DNA from: Tilletiaria anomala UBC 951
Taxonomy: Eukaryota > Basidiomycota > Exobasidiomycetes > Georgefischeriales > Tilletiariaceae
Reading direction: 5' to 3'
Length of the DNA stretch: 64,000 nucleotides
NCBI RefSeq assembly: GCF_000711695.1
Contig: NW_013547020.1
Coordinates: forward strand, 393,299-457,298
The notes under the pieces: model-generated
The model's input: only the letters and a program-made list of their open reading frames with translations
The model's database searches: none
Told to the model about the DNA's origin: nothing
Part shown: in pieces, positions 1 through 11,438 of the stretch
Numbering within the stretch: position 1 is the stretch's first letter
How the letters are laid out: the number at the start of each line of letters is the position of its first letter
Translations under genes and position numbers: made by a program

Positions 1-2
1 TC

Positions 3-290
3 GCCCGCTCTCGGCGTACCAGGGCCAGCATTAAGCAGCTGAGCGAGATCGTCAAGTCAACAGGCGAGACGTCGGCCTCGGCAGTTGCAGATGCATCTAT
101 CTTTGTTTTCATCCAAGTCGTCTCTGATTACGAACCTGGAGAGGTCAGACTGCCGGCAACGACTTGCTGCGAATGTGGCAAAGCAAGAGCACACGACCCT
201 ACCGACGGATGCAGACAGGAGAGGCGCGGAGGCGATATGATGCAGAGAGGACTCGAGACGAACGCCCATCCAGGCGGATGCGGATCCTAG
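3..290 (+). CDS. possible 3' end of a gene cut by the window edge
   Basis: One frame is open from base 3 to a TAG at 288-290, giving about 95 residues with no recognisable domain. The first twenty residues are basic (repeated Arg/Lys). The later part has a Cys-Cys-Glu-Cys stretch. It could be the tail of a gene entering from the left, or a chance open frame in GC-rich DNA. Nothing after it up to about 720 looks coding. I cannot assign a function. Confidence 0.2.
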   Translation, partial: ARSRRTRASIKQLSEIVKSTGETSASAVADASIFVFIQVVSDYEPGEVRLPATTCCECGKARAHDPTDGCRQERRGGDMMQRGLETNAHPGGCGS

Positions 291-721
291 CTTCGAGCTG
301 CTGATAAATGCCGCACCCTACAAAAAATTCGCCGACCTTGGACCGGTCGTGGTGGTCGGCTATACCTTTTGTGAGCGATCGGTACTGGCGATCTGCACTC
401 CCAGGTGATGTATCTTCGCTTCTTCCATGTGCGGCAGCGCTCCTCCTTTCGTTGACATAGGCGAAAAGAATCTCCTTCTGTGGTCGGATCGAAGCATCTA
501 AGGCTCAACTCTTTAGGCAGGCAAGCCGTTCATGTACTCGAGCAGGTGGAAGCGTCGTTGATGGTTGAGTATGCTAGGGGAAATAGTGTTACAATGAGGC
601 GGAGTGTGTGAATGCAGAATAGCAAGGCACGGCTCCATGCAAAGCTGTGTGCTTGCACCATGCTATCTATGTGTATGGATGGATGCTGGCCGCAGGCCGG
701 TGATGCTCGTCGACGGGACTC

Positions 722-2894
722 CTACAGCTCAAAAATGCTCTTCTCGCTGCCAAACAGGGTCTGGTACAAATGCTCGAGCTTCGCCTGCGCCTTTGCGACG
801 CCTGCGCCAGTGCCAATTTCGTCATTGATGGTGAGGAACTTGAGCTTGCCCGTTTTGATGCGCTCGACGATAGACTGCCTCACGCGGTCTGTCTCGTCGT
901 CGTTGGAGGTCCACTTGACGAGGAGCGTCGTGTCGCGCGCCTCATTGTCGTTCATGATATCAAACTGCAGCCCCAGCGCATGGCTGCCCTCCTGCGCGAC
1001 GTAAGAGTGCACGAGCAACGGCGTGATCACATCTTTGCTCGAACGGAACTTATTCTGGCTCGTCTCGTGCAGCTCGCGCCAGAAGCGCTGGTGCATGCCG
1101 AGGAACGCTGTGCGCGTGTACACAAACGGTGCGTGCTTCAGCCAGCGCGGGGGGAAGTGCTTAATGGGCGCGTACGCCTTCTGGATCGCGGTGACCGTGT
1201 TGTACACGCTCTGTCGCCACACGTTGCTGTTCGGCGACATGTGGTGCGTCTTGTACTGGTCCGGGAGCACGATCGGCGATTCTTCGAGGTACTGTCGAAC
1301 GCCGCGCGTCGGCGTGAAAAAGTCGCGGGGGTGTACGGGTGACACGAACATGTAGTCGTCGTTGCAATGGATGAAATGCTCCGTCAGGCCGGGCACAAGG
1401 TGAAGGTATTGCTCGACGACGTTGGAGCTGAAGGTGGGCTGTGCATCGCGCGGGATGATCGCGTCCTGATGCACCCATACAAGCCTGCTGTTCTGCACGT
1501 TAGAGGCGGACGACTCCTTCATGAAGCCAGATTTCGAGATCTCTGAGCCGAGACGAGCCCAGCTGGGAGGCGAAGGGCTGACGATGAAGATCTTGCCGGT
1601 GTGCCAGGGCAGCTGGCGATGGAGCGTGCGCAGGCTGAAGCGCAGATCCTCGTTGTCGCGATCGCGGTTGCCGCCTACCTGGCCGCCCAAGGCTTTTCGC
1701 TGCGCTGCAAATGTTGGATCGGAGCCATTCTGCGGACAGGTTGTAAAGGCGTGGAACGTCAGTACTCGACCAAAATGAAGAAAACGCGAGCCAAGCTGAG
1801 GGTCAGGGAACAAAGACTCGACTCACCACCCAAGTGTACACTAGACTGACGTCCCTTGCCCACTCCCACTCCGGCTCCAGTTCGGCCCCGGAAGGCAAAG
1901 TGCCGGCAGCAGCAGGAGCGGCGGCAGCGACCGAAATGGCTGATAACTTCCCTTTATTCCCAGGAGCAGCGCCGCCGGAGGGGAACAATTGCCAGGTGTT
2001 AACGGCAGCGGTTCCTTCGGCTGCGGCATTGTTTGCTGCCGTAGGTGCACCTACAGTGCTCAGGCGAGGGCGGTAAAGCGATAGACCAAGTGTGGCGAGG
2101 AGGAACAGCGCACAGAGCACGAGCACGAAGAAGGCGTTGCGGAGCGGACGGTTCGCAGACTGAACGGACAGCAGTCTAGCACCAGAGCGTGCAGGTCCCC
2201 CTCGCCTGCCGGCGCGCGGGAGCAGGCTATATGCTGCTGCGCCTGCGGCAGCTGCCCCGACGCCGGCGCTCTTCTCGTCGTACATATCCTGCGACAACGA
2301 CGACACGGATGGCGAGTACGAAGAGGAAGGAGACGATGTGGAGGCCTTCTCGAACGCTTGGTGTTGCGCGCCGCTAAAGTTGAACCTGTACTCCCCCGCT
2401 TGTTCGGCAGCCGCGTCGTGGTAGGTGCCATACGCTGCATCAAGGTTTGAGGGGGGCTGGGAGGGCATAAAGAAGGAGACCATGCCACTCTTACTTTTCC
2501 GCGTGGCAAGCGCCAGGTGCTGGCTGTATGAGCCATGTCGAGTCTTGCTCGGACTCGGGACATCCACGTCCAGGTGCACCTCGAGGGGCTTGGCGTATTG
2601 CGCCGGGGCCGCCATGTCTGCTTGGTTGTCGGCTGCAAAGACCTGCGGAGGGGCGCTATCTGCTACGCTTGGCGGTAAGGTAGTCAAGTTGGATCTCGAC
2701 TCGCTTGCACTTGCACTTCCGCCCGTGCTGCCAATAATATCGTCTCGTTGCAACCCAGCTCCCGCGTGGATGAACACGGCGCGAGCATCAGGCGTGTCCG
2801 GTGCGGTGGGATGGAGGCCCTTACGGAGGTGGAGGAGTTGTGAAGGATCGTGTGCGTCCGACATCGTCGAGCTCATGCCTGTGCTATTGCTCAT
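722..2894 (-). CDS. Stealth-family glycan phosphotransferase (Xpt1-like), type II membrane protein
   Basis: Two exons, 2894-1827 and 1729-722, joined across a 97-bp GTGAGT...CCGCAG intron, give about 691 aa. The splice restores the conserved-region-1 motif YTWVNGSDP. Conserved region 2 follows (RDNEDLRFSLRTLHRQLPW, then FIHCNDDYMF), then region 3 around HHMSPNSNVWRQS. A late TINDE resembles region 4. Residues about 1-250 are low-complexity and probably cytosolic, and residues about 253-274 form one hydrophobic segment. This fits a type II Golgi enzyme with a lumenal catalytic part. Stealth proteins transfer sugar-1-phosphates to glycans; the family includes GlcNAc-1-phosphotransferase and the Cryptococcus xylosylphosphotransferase Xpt1. 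The donor sugar here is unknown. The start is the first ATG of the open frame. Confidence 0.85.
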
Positions 2895-4860
2895 ACTGTA
2901 TGACGTGGATGTGGGAGCCCAGCGGTGTTGTCTGTCTATGTCTTGGAGGCTTCAGCAAGAAGGGTAGCAGAGCAGAGCAGAGCGGCGCAGAGGAGAATCA
3001 ACGCGATGCCCAGGCTTGGGTGATGCACTGTGAATCCTGCGGAATCACGAGATTTGGCGGTGCCCGAGGGGCTGGAATGGAAAGACCCGCAAGGTGTGCG
3101 CGTTAGGAAGAGGCCTGCTCCTACTTTTTGTATGCGGACGAACAGCCTTTAGCTAAGTATTGACGGCAGAGGCGGTAAAGACCCGCCCGCGGCAGGCCGA
3201 TGGTGGGCGTCAAGGTAGGTGCTGAGGAGGGTATACCGTGGAGTGGTATTAGGGCCTTGCAGTTGCAATAATGTCCACAGTGAAGAACGAGGCGATGCCA
3301 GCTAAATGGGACCGTCGAGAGTTCGAGTATGTCCGCCGTGCCCGGCGAACGGCAATGTAGAGTTGCTCACCTCTGCCGGTGGCTTTTCCTGAGCTAATGG
3401 AGAAGGAGATACACTGCTAACCACTACAAATAAAGTGACTGCAGTCGCACGAAAAGAGTATCCCAGCAAGTGTGGATGGCAGGCAGATGCGACTGCGAAA
3501 GCTTTGTGCGGGAAGCAGATCGATGCGGCAGGCGGCGCTTTCGATATACGGGAGGCCCGCTGGGGATGGAACGATGAAGCGATGAGGTCGCACGTGGTAC
3601 CGTTCGGCACGATGCCCACGATGAGCCGGCGGTTGGTCAGCACGCGGCTGCAGGCCAACTGGGAACCGAGTGTGCACTCTACTTTGGATGCTTGTAGTGC
3701 GCACGCCCGGGTCGGAAACAAAAGCTGGCACTGGCACTGTCAGGGGACACGGTCTCTGTCATCGAGGCGAGCTGCGGAAGTGTGGGTGGCGGGGACGGTT
3801 GGCGGGCTAACTCGCGAGCTCGTTTGCAACCTCCTGGAATGGCATTCATTAGGTTCCGTCCATGCCTGGTGCCGACAGTCTCCAAGGGTGGGTTGATTGC
3901 CCCTCCTTTCCTCTTTTTACTTCCCCTGTCTTCTCGCCCGTTGCCACCCACCGCCTGGCTCTCCCTGGCTTCCGTGCTGCAGAAGAGGGAAGATGGACTG
4001 GCGGGGTGGGGGGGGGGCAGCTTTCAGAGCGGTGGAGCGCTCTGTTGCGTGACCCTCGCAAGCACTTGGCCCGTCTTTGTGGTCCACTCCTAAATCATTA
4101 ACGGTCCACAGGGCCATGCCGGCTGGCACTGGCACTGTCACTGCATTGCATTGCATACACTGGCCGTGCGCCAGACAGGCCGGAGAGCCACAGGGAGCCG
4201 CACGCGGCAGCCGGCTCGCCCCTTCCGCGGTGGACGTTACTTACCCGGACAACGGACTGTCTCGTAGTCAGCACAACGGCACTGCACTGCAGCAGGGCAA
4301 TCGAATCGGGGCCTCACGCTCCTTTGTCTTATTTGGTCCGTTTCTCTTAGGCCCAGGCCGGCATTGCACAAGTGTACATATGCCCGCTCATACCTCGCCC
4401 AGCCAGCAGTAGCCCATCACTGCCAAACCCTACTCCACCGCGCGCCGCACTGCATTGAACGGAAGCGAGGTAGGGAGGGCCGAACGGAACGGCAGTGACG
4501 AACGATGACCAATCCCTGCTCGGATTGCTCAGATTGATCGCTCCCATCACAATGTGCTCAGAGCATCGCCCAAGGCTGCTGGATCAAACCATTGCAAGTA
4601 GCCTGCTATCACCAAGTTCAATATTACAAAGTCGGTCCAAAGGAGATCGCATGCACAAGACTGCAGGACACAAAGGTCTTTCGGATTTCGTCCGCTTTCA
4701 CTAGCTCGTTCCCTTGCGTCTTTTACCATGTGGTCTTCCGACGGTACCGACCTCTACATCTCTTGGATTTAGTGCGTGGTTCCAATGCCGGGCCTCAATA
4801 TACCCCTTGTGCTTCTCCTTGAGACTGGACTTTCACTCCTGGCAAGGCTGATCGTCGCTT
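2895..4860. other. intergenic, no gene recognised
   Basis: Open frames here are short, overlap on both strands and show no domain motif. The stretch holds an (AGAGC)n run near 2967-2985 just upstream of the Stealth gene, an 11-G run near 4007-4017, and a 19-bp direct repeat listed separately. The proximal part is probably the Stealth promoter. Confidence 0.5.
3724..4140. repeat. pair of exact 19-bp direct repeats
   Basis: The sequence GCTGGCACTGGCACTGTCA occurs at 3724-3742 and again at 4122-4140, in the same orientation, 398 bp apart. Each copy contains an internal TGGCAC doublet. No coding potential or target-site structure joins them. They may be remnants of a duplicated segment. Confidence 0.6.
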
Positions 4861-6680
4861 CATGACGTTTCACCTTGCAAACCGAGGATCCCATTCTTGG
4901 CATTCACGGCGCCTCCTTGTCCTCTTGCTCCATGTCGAGCGGTGCTTGCTCGTTGCCTTTTACCCGCTTTGGCTGCTGCTTTTTCTTTTTCCGCGCCTAC
5001 CGCGTCTCTAGCTCTCCCTCCTTTTTTGCAGTTGCGCTTTCTTTCGACACTACTCTGGCTGAGGCAGCTTCAGCTCCGGAACCCATCATGTTAACTGGTG
5101 AGCAATGGGCGGACCTACTCTTTGGCTACATGCGTATCGTCGACAAACGTTGTGCCCAGGCTGCTTGGCCCATCTGGCACAAATATGATTCGCTCCGCGC
5201 AAGCGGCAAAAACCGTGCAGCTCCTGGCACTGATATGGATGCTGCATTATTGTTCGTTGGGTCTTCCTGCTTCTACCTTACCTGTTGCCTCTACGCTTCC
5301 TCGTTCGGCCCTGTAAGTGCTCGAGGAACGGTTCCCCCCATTTTTTTTGTTTTGTCCCAAACCTGCCAAGCGCACCAAGCCCGAGCCAAACCAGTCCCCT
5401 TTTCCAGCTGCATGCGACGGTGTATAATCCAAATGGCTACTCATCCAGGCATTCTTCAGGAATGTATCAGCCTCTCCCCCCCCAAGCATTCCAACGTGGG
5501 ACGGAAAGGTGAGTGGGCCTGGGAGGGCAAGTCTGTCTTCTGCGTCGATTGCAACTCTGGCCATGGTAAGTGCGGTCCCAAAGCGCTCGAGGCCATCGAC
5601 TCTACCTCATGAACCAAAGGAAAAGCTCACTACTGCGCCTATTTTAGACAAGACGGTCATTCAGCACGCTTCGACAACAACTAAAGTCAAGGGGATTCGC
5701 CTCTGCCGGTTCCCTTTTGCAGTTCCGTTTCCGCTTAGGTCCAGCTATTTTCTCACACGCAATCTCTTTGTTGAGCCTTGCTTACCTGCAACGACTCAAT
5801 ACTCACATTCCTGATTGCGTCCAGCATGACTCTTCCAGGGGCAACCCACACCTTCCCTCCAGCGCGATCCCGCCGAGCCATTTTGGCAACGGGTTTCTAT
5901 CCAATGTTTTTTCTTTGTTGCACCCCTGCATACTCAAAAGGCTTTTTCGCGCGCCAATTTCCTAATTCCACTCTTACATTCATGGCTGGCCCCATCCAAC
6001 CCGTTCCCCTTGGTATCATCATCAAAGAGACCACGCCCTTTAAAGAGTGTACAGTTTGCGTCGTCGCCGACGCTTCGTTCCCACGTTCTAACGGTCGCTC
6101 TCTTCCCCTTACTTTCGCTCAACTCACAAACTGATACCAAAGACTTTGATCCTGTCTGGATTTCCATCTCCGGTGCGCGTGTCACCGTGAAACCCTTTCG
6201 ATACATGATTTCACTTTCCTTTCCGTCCAGTATTGCGCTCGTCCTTCCTTTCTACCCTCTTCGCCTCTTTCTTTCCTTCGGCACTGTCCTGCCCGTTTGG
6301 CTACGCACCCGGGCTCCTTTCATCGTTTGCACCACTGACTGCCATGACCTTGGCCGGATGGTTCTCCATTCCTTTCCCGCGCCACTTCCTGTGGCATTCA
6401 CACTGCATGCATTCTACGTCGGGTTCGGCTGCCGCCTATCCGCCCTTCCTTGGATTCTTTCTGGATGCCAGTGTCCCCGGCCTGGCGTACTTCCATTCCT
6501 TTTCCCCCTCACCTCACATGTGGGCCATTCCTACCCTTTCATTCTTCATTCACAGCCTGTTGGCCTATTATCCTCATTTGCATCGTGGCCTTCAGCCCGG
6601 TGCCCTTTCATTCCGTTCATTGGCCTTCACGCCCACTCACATTTTTCAGCTGTGCCATCGCAGATTCGATGACAGAGATC
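4861..6680 (+). other. pyrimidine-rich block without a convincing gene
   Basis: The + strand is strongly C+T biased for about 1.8 kb, with many runs such as TTCCTTTC. This produces several long open frames (for example 4875-5612 and 6010-6672) rich in Ser, Phe, Leu and Pro. They overlap in all frames and contain no domain, so I treat them as by-products of composition. The block is partly enclosed by the diverged inverted repeats at 5411-5600 and 6640-6860. A non-coding transcript is possible but cannot be shown here. Confidence 0.45.
5411..5600 (+). repeat. left arm of a diverged inverted repeat (coding-like)
   Basis: This segment matches the reverse complement of about 6640-6860. In the best 120 bp I count roughly three quarters of positions identical. 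The + strand reads NVGRKGEWAWEGK and the partner, read on the - strand, gives NQGRKGEWAREAK. Differences fall mostly in third codon positions and one gap is 6 bp, in frame. That pattern suggests two copies of a once-coding element rather than a simple structural repeat. No known transposase or protein domain was recognised. Confidence 0.65.
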
Positions 6681-6860
6681 GCCTTGGAACCGCATTATCC
6701 ATGGCCCAAGGTTCCAATCGATACAGAACTTGGCTTCCCTGGCCCACTCGCCTTTTCTGCCCTGGTTGGAAATCTTGGTGGAAGAGGCCGGGGGGGGACA
6801 CATTCCCAAAAAAATGTGTTGATGGGTGCTTTCGCAGATAGCACACCGTCCTAGGCCCTT
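6640..6860 (-). repeat. right arm of a diverged inverted repeat (coding-like)
   Basis: Reverse-complement partner of 5411-5600. The shared core on the - strand runs from a GGGAATGT block and a C-run, through the GRKGEWA codons, to CGATTGG, GGCCATGG and TGCGGTTCCAAGGCG. Both copies keep the C-run about 15-25 bp before the GRKGEWA codons. The arms enclose about 1.05 kb of pyrimidine-rich sequence. Confidence 0.65.
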
Positions 6861-7435
6861 CCCTGCTCCCCCGAGCTGGTGCTGGACTAGGGCTGGAGCA
6901 CCACGCTAGATGGTGCGACTCAATCATTTTCTTACGATGTAACTAGGAGGCACGACGAATAAGCTATATTTCAAAGGGCAGAGTATATCTCAAGGAAGCG
7001 CTCGACTGCGTGTGTACCCGTAAATATGTGTTGATCAAAATTGCAATATTAATAAGAGTATTATGGGGACTCGTGCAAAAGGTGCGGGCAAGCCGCACGC
7101 GATTACCTTATTCGGGAATGAGAGCGTGTGACCAGTGGGCCAGGCAGGAGGTTCGGCGTTCGATGCTCTTCAAAATTCGGCACTCGCGCACGTTCCCTTG
7201 GCTTGCGCACAACAAAGCAACTCTAGCAAGTCATTCCTGCTCGGCACAGGAATCGGGTCGGACAAATGTGATCGCACACACGGAGAGCGAGTCACACATC
7301 ACCCAGCGCTGTTCCTCTTGTTTTCATTCATTGGATGCACGTGGATTTTCGAGCTCATTACACATGCGCTTGGGTTTGGATAAAGGTCTTGCTTAGATCT
7401 TGCAAAGACAAGTCACGACTGGCAAAGATGCGCGC
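6861..7435. other. intergenic, 3' side of the MAPEG gene
   Basis: AT-richer than its surroundings between 6950 and 7070, including AAATTGCAATATTAATAAG. No coding frame with a recognisable motif is present. It probably holds the 3' end of the MAPEG transcript, which runs on the - strand towards it. Confidence 0.4.
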
Positions 7436-8144
7436 TCAGAAAGCCCAGTTGGTCTGCTGTGCGAGCTGCACGGCGGTAGTGATGCTCAACAGGGTCAGGC
7501 CGATGCTGGCAACGTAGCCCGGGAGGGCGCCATGGACGCGCTTCTTGGGCTCGCCGCTGACGTAGCCGAGCGTGTACAGCACGCGCGACACGATCCATGC
7601 GCCGGATAGGATCGCCGCCGCGCGCGGGAACTTGAGGCCTGCAATCAGCGACGTGAGGATAAATTGCGGGAGCTGTTGCGATGCGAGCAAGGGTGACACC
7701 GAGGAGCATGGCACGAGTGTCAGTCATGCAATGGAAAGGAAAAAGAGTGTAACGAAAAAGGATGCGCTCACATTCTCGAGGGTGTTCAGGTGCTATTTGA
7801 GTCAGCGAGCAGTCACGAACCCATGAGGTGGAAAGAACGCAGGAAACAACAGTTAGTCAGCTCGTCGCGCAATTTCGTCCCTCTTCAATTACGTCGAAAC
7901 CCCCCACGTGCCTCGGGCCGCACGCAACACTCACAGCCCTCTGCGTGCAGTTGAACACGTTCGCCTTGGGGTTCGCCTGCGCCTCGGCCTTGTCAGCGTA
8001 GGCCAGGGGGTACGGCACGCCGGCTGCCTTGCGCGCCTGGCTGACGAGGATACCTTGCCAGAGAGTCAGCACGGCGGACGAGGTCGTGGCGAGCAGCACG
8101 AACGGGTAGCCCGACGGCAGGCCGAGGGTGACGAGCGCCGACAT
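7436..8144 (-). CDS. MAPEG-family microsomal glutathione S-transferase 3-like protein
   Basis: Three exons, 8144-7935, 7792-7772 and 7672-7436, give 155 aa, the usual family length. The 21-bp middle exon encodes HLNTLEN, and splicing rebuilds the family signature FNCTQRA-HLNTLEN-LPQF. Introns are 142 and 99 bp, with GTGAGT or GTGAGC donors. The protein has about four hydrophobic segments, near residues 10-30, 75-95, 100-120 and 130-150. It should be an integral ER or outer mitochondrial membrane protein with glutathione transferase/peroxidase activity against lipid electrophiles, an assignment taken from the family. It is divergently oriented from the MRH4 gene. Confidence 0.9.
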
Positions 8145-9126
8145 TTTCGTTGCTGGTGGTGATAGAGTTAAGTTATCAAAGTCAAGGTCCCTGATAGGTG
8201 CGTCAAAATCTTGATGCAAATCTGGGCAAGATGTTTTGGAAAGACGTGCCAACAGGCAAACTTGAGACCGGGCAAGTAGCAAGTTATTATGTGAGTTGTC
8301 GCCCAGAATGTGCGGCTCGTCAAGCTTGGGGAGATGACGTGGACACCTAGCCAGAGCAGAAGGGCCTAGTTGCAGGCTGACACCGGCGATAACCAAGGTC
8401 CGAGTGAGCCCGTCACATGTTCCCATCACGTGATTCTGAATGAGTGGACGCAGGCTTCAGCCGCCTCTCGCCCTCATCGAGCTTGCTCGTTGTCCCATTT
8501 CAACGGCATGCTGCTTGTTCTGCGGGTTCCGCTTTTACTCCAGCATGTGCATGTTCAGTCCCGCCTTGTCGATGCGGTATGCTGTGAAGCTGAAACCGGC
8601 TCACTTCGGCCAAGCCTGCAGGGTTGGCCTCGATCGGTGGCGGACAGCGACTTGGTTCCTCCAGGGAGGAGGTCACCCACTCGATGAACTCCTTCCCGCC
8701 AGCCAGCTTCAGGCACGTGCCCATTCCGCCCGCCCGGTTCCCTCTCCGATCCTTTTATGAATTAGCGCTGGCCAAGTCTTCATGTGCCATGTCAGTGTGC
8801 GGGCGAAATGGCAATCTGTGTGCATACATAACCTCGCTCCTCTGGAGTGGAGTTGCCGCGCGGGGACTTCGGAGAATATGGATGCACACAAAAAGCTAGT
8901 CGCCGATCAGGCCGCATTTCGGCGTCCTCTTTCGCTGCTAAAATAGAAGTTGCCGATCGGCGTCTTGTTTCCTCTCTCCCGAACACTCCTTTTCTCCTTT
9001 TCGCCGTCTTCCAGTCGAAGGAACGCCTTGTTGCTGCTGCCTTTGGGAGCCCTCAGCGCATGTCATGCAGGTATCTGTCCTGCACAAAGTGTGCTTGTTT
9101 GCTTTTTCACGTGCCACATAGCAAGC
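8145..9126. other. divergent intergenic region between the MAPEG gene and MRH4
   Basis: About 980 bp separates the two divergent start codons. It contains the CACGTG palindrome listed separately and no coding frame with motif support. Open frames at 8440-8760 and 8847-9272 are overlapping and featureless. Confidence 0.5.
8425..8434. promoter_or_regulatory. ATCACGTGAT palindrome (E-box core)
   Basis: A perfect 10-bp palindrome around CACGTG, about 280 bp upstream of the MAPEG start and 690 bp upstream of the MRH4 start. Such sites bind bHLH factors of the Cbf1/SREBP/Pho4 class. Function here is inferred from the motif alone. Confidence 0.35.
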
Positions 9127-11438
9127 ATGAGCGCCATAAATGCGGTCTGCGGCGTCTGCACTCGGCTCGCCCGCAGCAACGCACCACCACGACCAAGAGC
9201 AACGGCATGGCTGCACTCCCCCGCGCGGCCCTTGGGCGGCACGGGGGACGCAGCAGCGTCCTTCGTCGTTGACCTAGCGCAAGCCAGAAGCTTTTCCACA
9301 TCGATGCCTGCATGGAAAGGAGGCAAGAGGCCCAAAGCCCCGCGTGAGCATGCCATCAGCCGTGTCCCTCTGTTTGCCTTGCACCTTTTCCTGTGTTGGG
9401 GCCCGCTGACACACGCGCGGGCATGCAACGTCAGGCATGCCGGCCCGCTTGCGTCTTGCAGATCCTGCCGAACTGCGCAGAGCCAGTGTGCTGAAAGCGA
9501 CAGCAAGCGGCATTAACATCAGTCGCAATAACGGCAGCACCAGTAGCAACAGCAGCAGAACCCCGAGACTTCCACCGCGGCCCTGGCCAGACAAGGGACT
9601 CAGGCGTCCCGGAGCACAACCTTTCGGACAATCAAGAATTCAGCGGAAGAGTCGGTCGCTCGTCGGCCAATCACCGACTGCCGCTCCCACTTTGTCACCG
9701 CTGCGAGAGAATCGTGCTCCAAAGGCACAGCTGGACCCGCGAACCAGGCATTTCGATACACTTCCACTGTCGCCAGGCTTTCTGCAGATGGCAACCTCAC
9801 AGCTGGAAGCGCAAGCGGCCCACGATCCAAGAGGGAAAAAGGGAAAAGTAACGTTCCAACCGACGCACATCCAATCGCTCTCCATTCAGCACTTCCTGCT
9901 GGCCCCGTCGGGCGGCGCCTCGTTCGGCAAGGAACGCGCAGAGCCTTTCCTCTTCAAGGAAGCCGGCAGCGAGACAGTGCTAGCAGCCGAGACGGGAAGC
10001 GGAAAGACGTGGGCATTCCTCCTTCCGCTCTTACAGCGGCTCAAGGATACAGAGGGGCAGTCCGCTCCGGAGCCGGTACTGGGCCAGGAGCTGCTTGTAC
10101 GACCGCGAGCCATCCTCCTCGCCCCGACGCACGAGCTGGCACGTCAGCTCGCTTCAGCTGCTAAATCCCTTTGCCACATCGAGAAGCTGCGCGTTCTCTG
10201 TCTGAGCAGCGGCGGTTGGCTCGAAGCGCTCGAACAGGACATTGATAGGATGAAAGTAGCAGCAGCATCGCCGCAGCGCTCTTCTCACCCGCAGTCCGCT
10301 TGGCCCGTGCGCGGCATCGACCTGCTTATCTCCACTCCGAACCGCCTCCTCGACGTCTGTAAGAGTATGCAAGAGCGGCAGGCGGATAAGGCGAGCCGTG
10401 AGGCGCAGGACGCACCGCCTGGCCGCATGGACCCGCAGGATAAGCCGCAGCTCGTCGCGCTGGACGCTGTGCGCGCAGCCGTCGTCGACGAGTCGGACGC
10501 GCTGCTGGACCGCGACTTTGCGCCTGCGACGACCAGCGTCCTTCGCCGCGTGCACACCGACCGGCTCGCTGGATCCGCCGTGTGCCACGCTCCGCCGCCG
10601 CCGCCCGCAGACCTCGTGTTCGTCACGGCGTCCATCTCTGCGGCGCTGTCGCAGCACCTCAACACGTACCACCCACGCGCGCACATGCTCCTCTCGCCCG
10701 GCCTGCACCGCCTGCCGCGCACGCTCGCGACGGCATACGTCGACCCCGGTGGTTCGAGGCATCGCGCACTCGCCAGACACGTTGCCGAGGCCCTGGCGGC
10801 TGACGCCGAGGGCAGGAATAAGGTGCTCGTCTTTGTCGAGAAGAAAAGGACCGTCACGATTCTGGCAGAGTTCCTGAAGAGCCAGGGTGTCGAGTGAGTC
10901 CGCTTTGCTCTGCCCTGCAACCCATGCACACCTGCCTGACATACATGGCTGACCTCCCCTCCTCTATCCCGCCAGCAACGTCGCGTTGACCGGTGAAAGC
11001 AAGACGCGCAGCATGCGCTCCAATGCTCATCTCGCTGGCTTTCTCACTTCCACCCGGGGAAGCACACCCGCAAGCGCTGCCGATGTGCCGTCCAGCAGCA
11101 GCAGCCCGCGTGTACTCGTAACCACGTCCCTACTTTCGCGCGGCCTCGACTTTGACTCGAGCGTCTCGCACATCTTCATACCAGATGCCAAGAGCGCATC
11201 GGCGTCCGCGGCGGGCACCGCGCCGCGCCGTGCGGCGAGGCAGGAGCTGAGCGCGCTCGAGCTGCTGCACCGTGCGGGCCGCGGTGCACGTGCTGGCCGC
11301 AACGCAACCCTCGTGCTTTTCGACAAGGACGCAACGCCCCAAGGCAGGCGCGTGCTTAAGAACCGCAAAGGCAAGACCGTCGGCCGCGTCATTGGCCGCC
11401 TCGAAAGGATCGTCAAGCCGCTCAGCGCGCGCCCTTGA
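9127..11438 (+). CDS. MRH4: mitochondrial DEAD-box RNA helicase, Mrh4 type
   Basis: Three exons, 9127-9343, 9462-10893 and 10976-11438, give 703 aa. The introns are 118 and 82 bp. Helicase motifs in order are AAETGSGKT (I), PTHELARQL (Ia), STPNRL (Ib), DESD (II, in place of DEAD), VTAS (III), TTSLLSRGLDF (V) and HRAGRGARAG (VI). The DESD box and the odd motif VI fit the Mrh4 subfamily, which acts in assembly of the large mitochondrial ribosomal subunit. The N-terminus from the chosen ATG is rich in Arg, Ser and Ala and lacks acidic residues at first, as expected of a mitochondrial presequence. Splicing of exon 1 restores the frame exactly. A shorter start at 9437 would lie inside the intron and is unlikely. 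Confidence 0.9.

Noticed and set aside
770-1342. 190-residue open frame opposite the Stealth gene
   Set aside because: It is an antisense shadow of a well-supported coding exon.
4875-5612. 245-residue open frame on the + strand
   Set aside because: Composition is skewed by the pyrimidine-rich tract, frames overlap, and there is no domain. Only its last part is of interest, as the left repeat arm.
6010-6854. three overlapping 130-220-residue open frames
   Set aside because: All are open because the strand is C+T-rich and stop codons are rare. No motif and no splice structure.
10154-10942. 262-residue open frame opposite MRH4
   Set aside because: Antisense shadow of GC-rich coding sequence with no motif.
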